Below the pieces are notes generated by a model. The model was not told where the DNA came from. It made no database searches and was given only the letters and a program-made list of their open reading frames with translations. A stretch of 5,859 bases of DNA. Source: an uncultured Odoribacter sp. GTDB taxonomy: Bacteria; Bacteroidota; Bacteroidia; Bacteroidales; Marinifilaceae. The stretch is taken from the NCBI GenBank assembly GCA_900548135.1, contig URJC01000170.1, positions 1 through 5,859 of the forward strand. Reading direction: 5' to 3'. Shown here piece after piece: positions 5,283 through 5,859 of the stretch. Position 1 is the stretch's first letter. The number at the start of each line of letters is the position of its first letter. The translations under genes were made by a program, and so were the position numbers.

Positions 5283-5381
5283 ATTAATATATAATATTTT
5301 TATAATCAAAGAATTATGATTGCCCATATGTGCCGTTATATGGTTTTATACCATGTATTATTCGTCCGAGGCGTTCAGAGG

Positions 5382-5394
5382 AACGTTTAAACAA
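5382..5394 (-). repeat. Right inverted repeat of the candidate invertible promoter segment
   Basis: Its reverse complement, TTGTTTAAACGTT, matches the left repeat at 5225-5238. Extending the core inward gives AAACGTTC, which fits the recalled Mpi-site core better than the left copy does. CGTTC (5372-5376) and GAACG (5381-5385) also form a small local hairpin here. Between 5198 and 5466 I see no other gene; no convincing rightward promoter lies between this repeat and 5467. Confidence 0.5.
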
Positions 5395-5466
5395 GATAGA
5401 CACAAAGGATAACATCCAAGTTTATCGTTGGTTAGAAGTATTAATCCAATGATATTTGAATGTCGA

Positions 5467-5859
5467 ATGAAAAAAATCTTATTCTTTCTATTTACCTGTG
5501 CATTGGCCATTGGAAGCGTGCAGGCACAGGAAGCGGCGGATTCTATAAAAATCTATTATCGCCGCGGGTACCGTAATGTCGACCCTTCATTCCGGGACAA
5601 TCGGTCACAGCTGGAGTATTTCTTAAATTCGATCAGCGCGACATTAAAAAACGACCGTATAGAAAAGATCGTCATCCGTTCATATGCCTCTCCCGACGGA
5701 ACGGTGCAGGCAAACGAACAATTGGCGGCCCGGCGGGCGGAAGAGCTGAAAGCCTATCTTGTCCGCGAAGGAAACGTACCTCCCCATCTGATCGAACATC
5801 ACGCCGAAGGTGTCGCATGGAACATGCTACGGGAGCAAGTCGTAGCATCCGACATGGCA
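5467..5859 (+). CDS. Secreted OmpA-like protein of a probable fimbrial or surface locus, 3' end outside the window
   Basis: The frame opens at ATG 5467 and is still open at the window end after 131 codons. Residues 1-20 are a clear signal peptide (MKK, hydrophobic core, cleavage likely after SVQA), so the product is exported. The mature part starts QEAADSIKIYYRRGYRNVDPSFRDN. The stretch KIVIRSYASPDG...NEQLAARRAEELKAYL (residues 68-98) matches the OmpA-like peptidoglycan-binding pattern (x-ASPdG, NxxLaxxRAxxvxxYL). EGVAWNMLREQVVASDMA resembles what I recall of DUF3868/DUF3575-type proteins, which are commonly first or second in Bacteroidales Mfa/Fim-type fimbrial operons. The function of those proteins is not settled. 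No promoter faces this gene in the present arrangement; a leftward promoter in a candidate invertible segment upstream could drive it after inversion. A generic OmpA-family protein is the alternative. Confidence 0.82.
   Translation, partial: MKKILFFLFTCALAIGSVQAQEAADSIKIYYRRGYRNVDPSFRDNRSQLEYFLNSISATLKNDRIEKIVIRSYASPDGTVQANEQLAARRAEELKAYLVREGNVPPHLIEHHAEGVAWNMLREQVVASDMA

Overview
The window looks like a chromosomal stretch from a member of the Bacteroidales (Bacteroidota). The evidence is the Bacteroidota-type YebC N-terminus, several promoters that fit the Bacteroides pattern (TTTG, about 20 bases, TAnnTTTG), a tRNA gene without an encoded CCA end, and an Mpi-type serine invertase next to an OmpA-like secreted protein of the kind found in Bacteroidales fimbrial loci. 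The genus cannot be fixed from this sequence.

Left part (1-4254), housekeeping-like and mostly AT-rich. It opens inside ahpF, the flavoprotein that feeds electrons to the peroxiredoxin AhpC. A leftward LacI-family regulator follows, with a perfect 16-base LacI-type operator about 55 bases upstream of its start, so it probably represses itself. A 580-base intergenic region then holds an unusually structured element (about 2393-2536). In it, two long stems share bases and could act as alternatives or as a pseudoknot. It ends just before a small leucine-rich-repeat protein gene. Next come yebC, a ribosome-associated or regulatory factor with its own promoter, and a tRNA-Lys(CTT) gene with a clear promoter and a strong intrinsic terminator.

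Right part (4255-5859), visibly more GC-rich in its genes and accessory in character. It holds a serine site-specific recombinase closely resembling Mpi, the invertase of B. fragilis that flips capsule promoters. Then comes a 330-base intergenic region with an imperfect inverted repeat (5225-5238 and 5382-5394) around a good Bacteroides promoter that points left. Last is the start of a secreted OmpA-like protein, cut by the window end. The simplest reading is a phase-variable surface locus. The recombinase would flip the roughly 170-base promoter segment, and in this copy the promoter faces away from the surface gene (OFF). In this orientation it reads into a tiny leftward ORF with a near-perfect Shine-Dalgarno sequence, overlapping the 3' end of the recombinase gene.

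Main candidates for something undescribed: the two-state structured element upstream of the LRR gene, the candidate invertible promoter, and the small ORF transcribed only in its OFF orientation.
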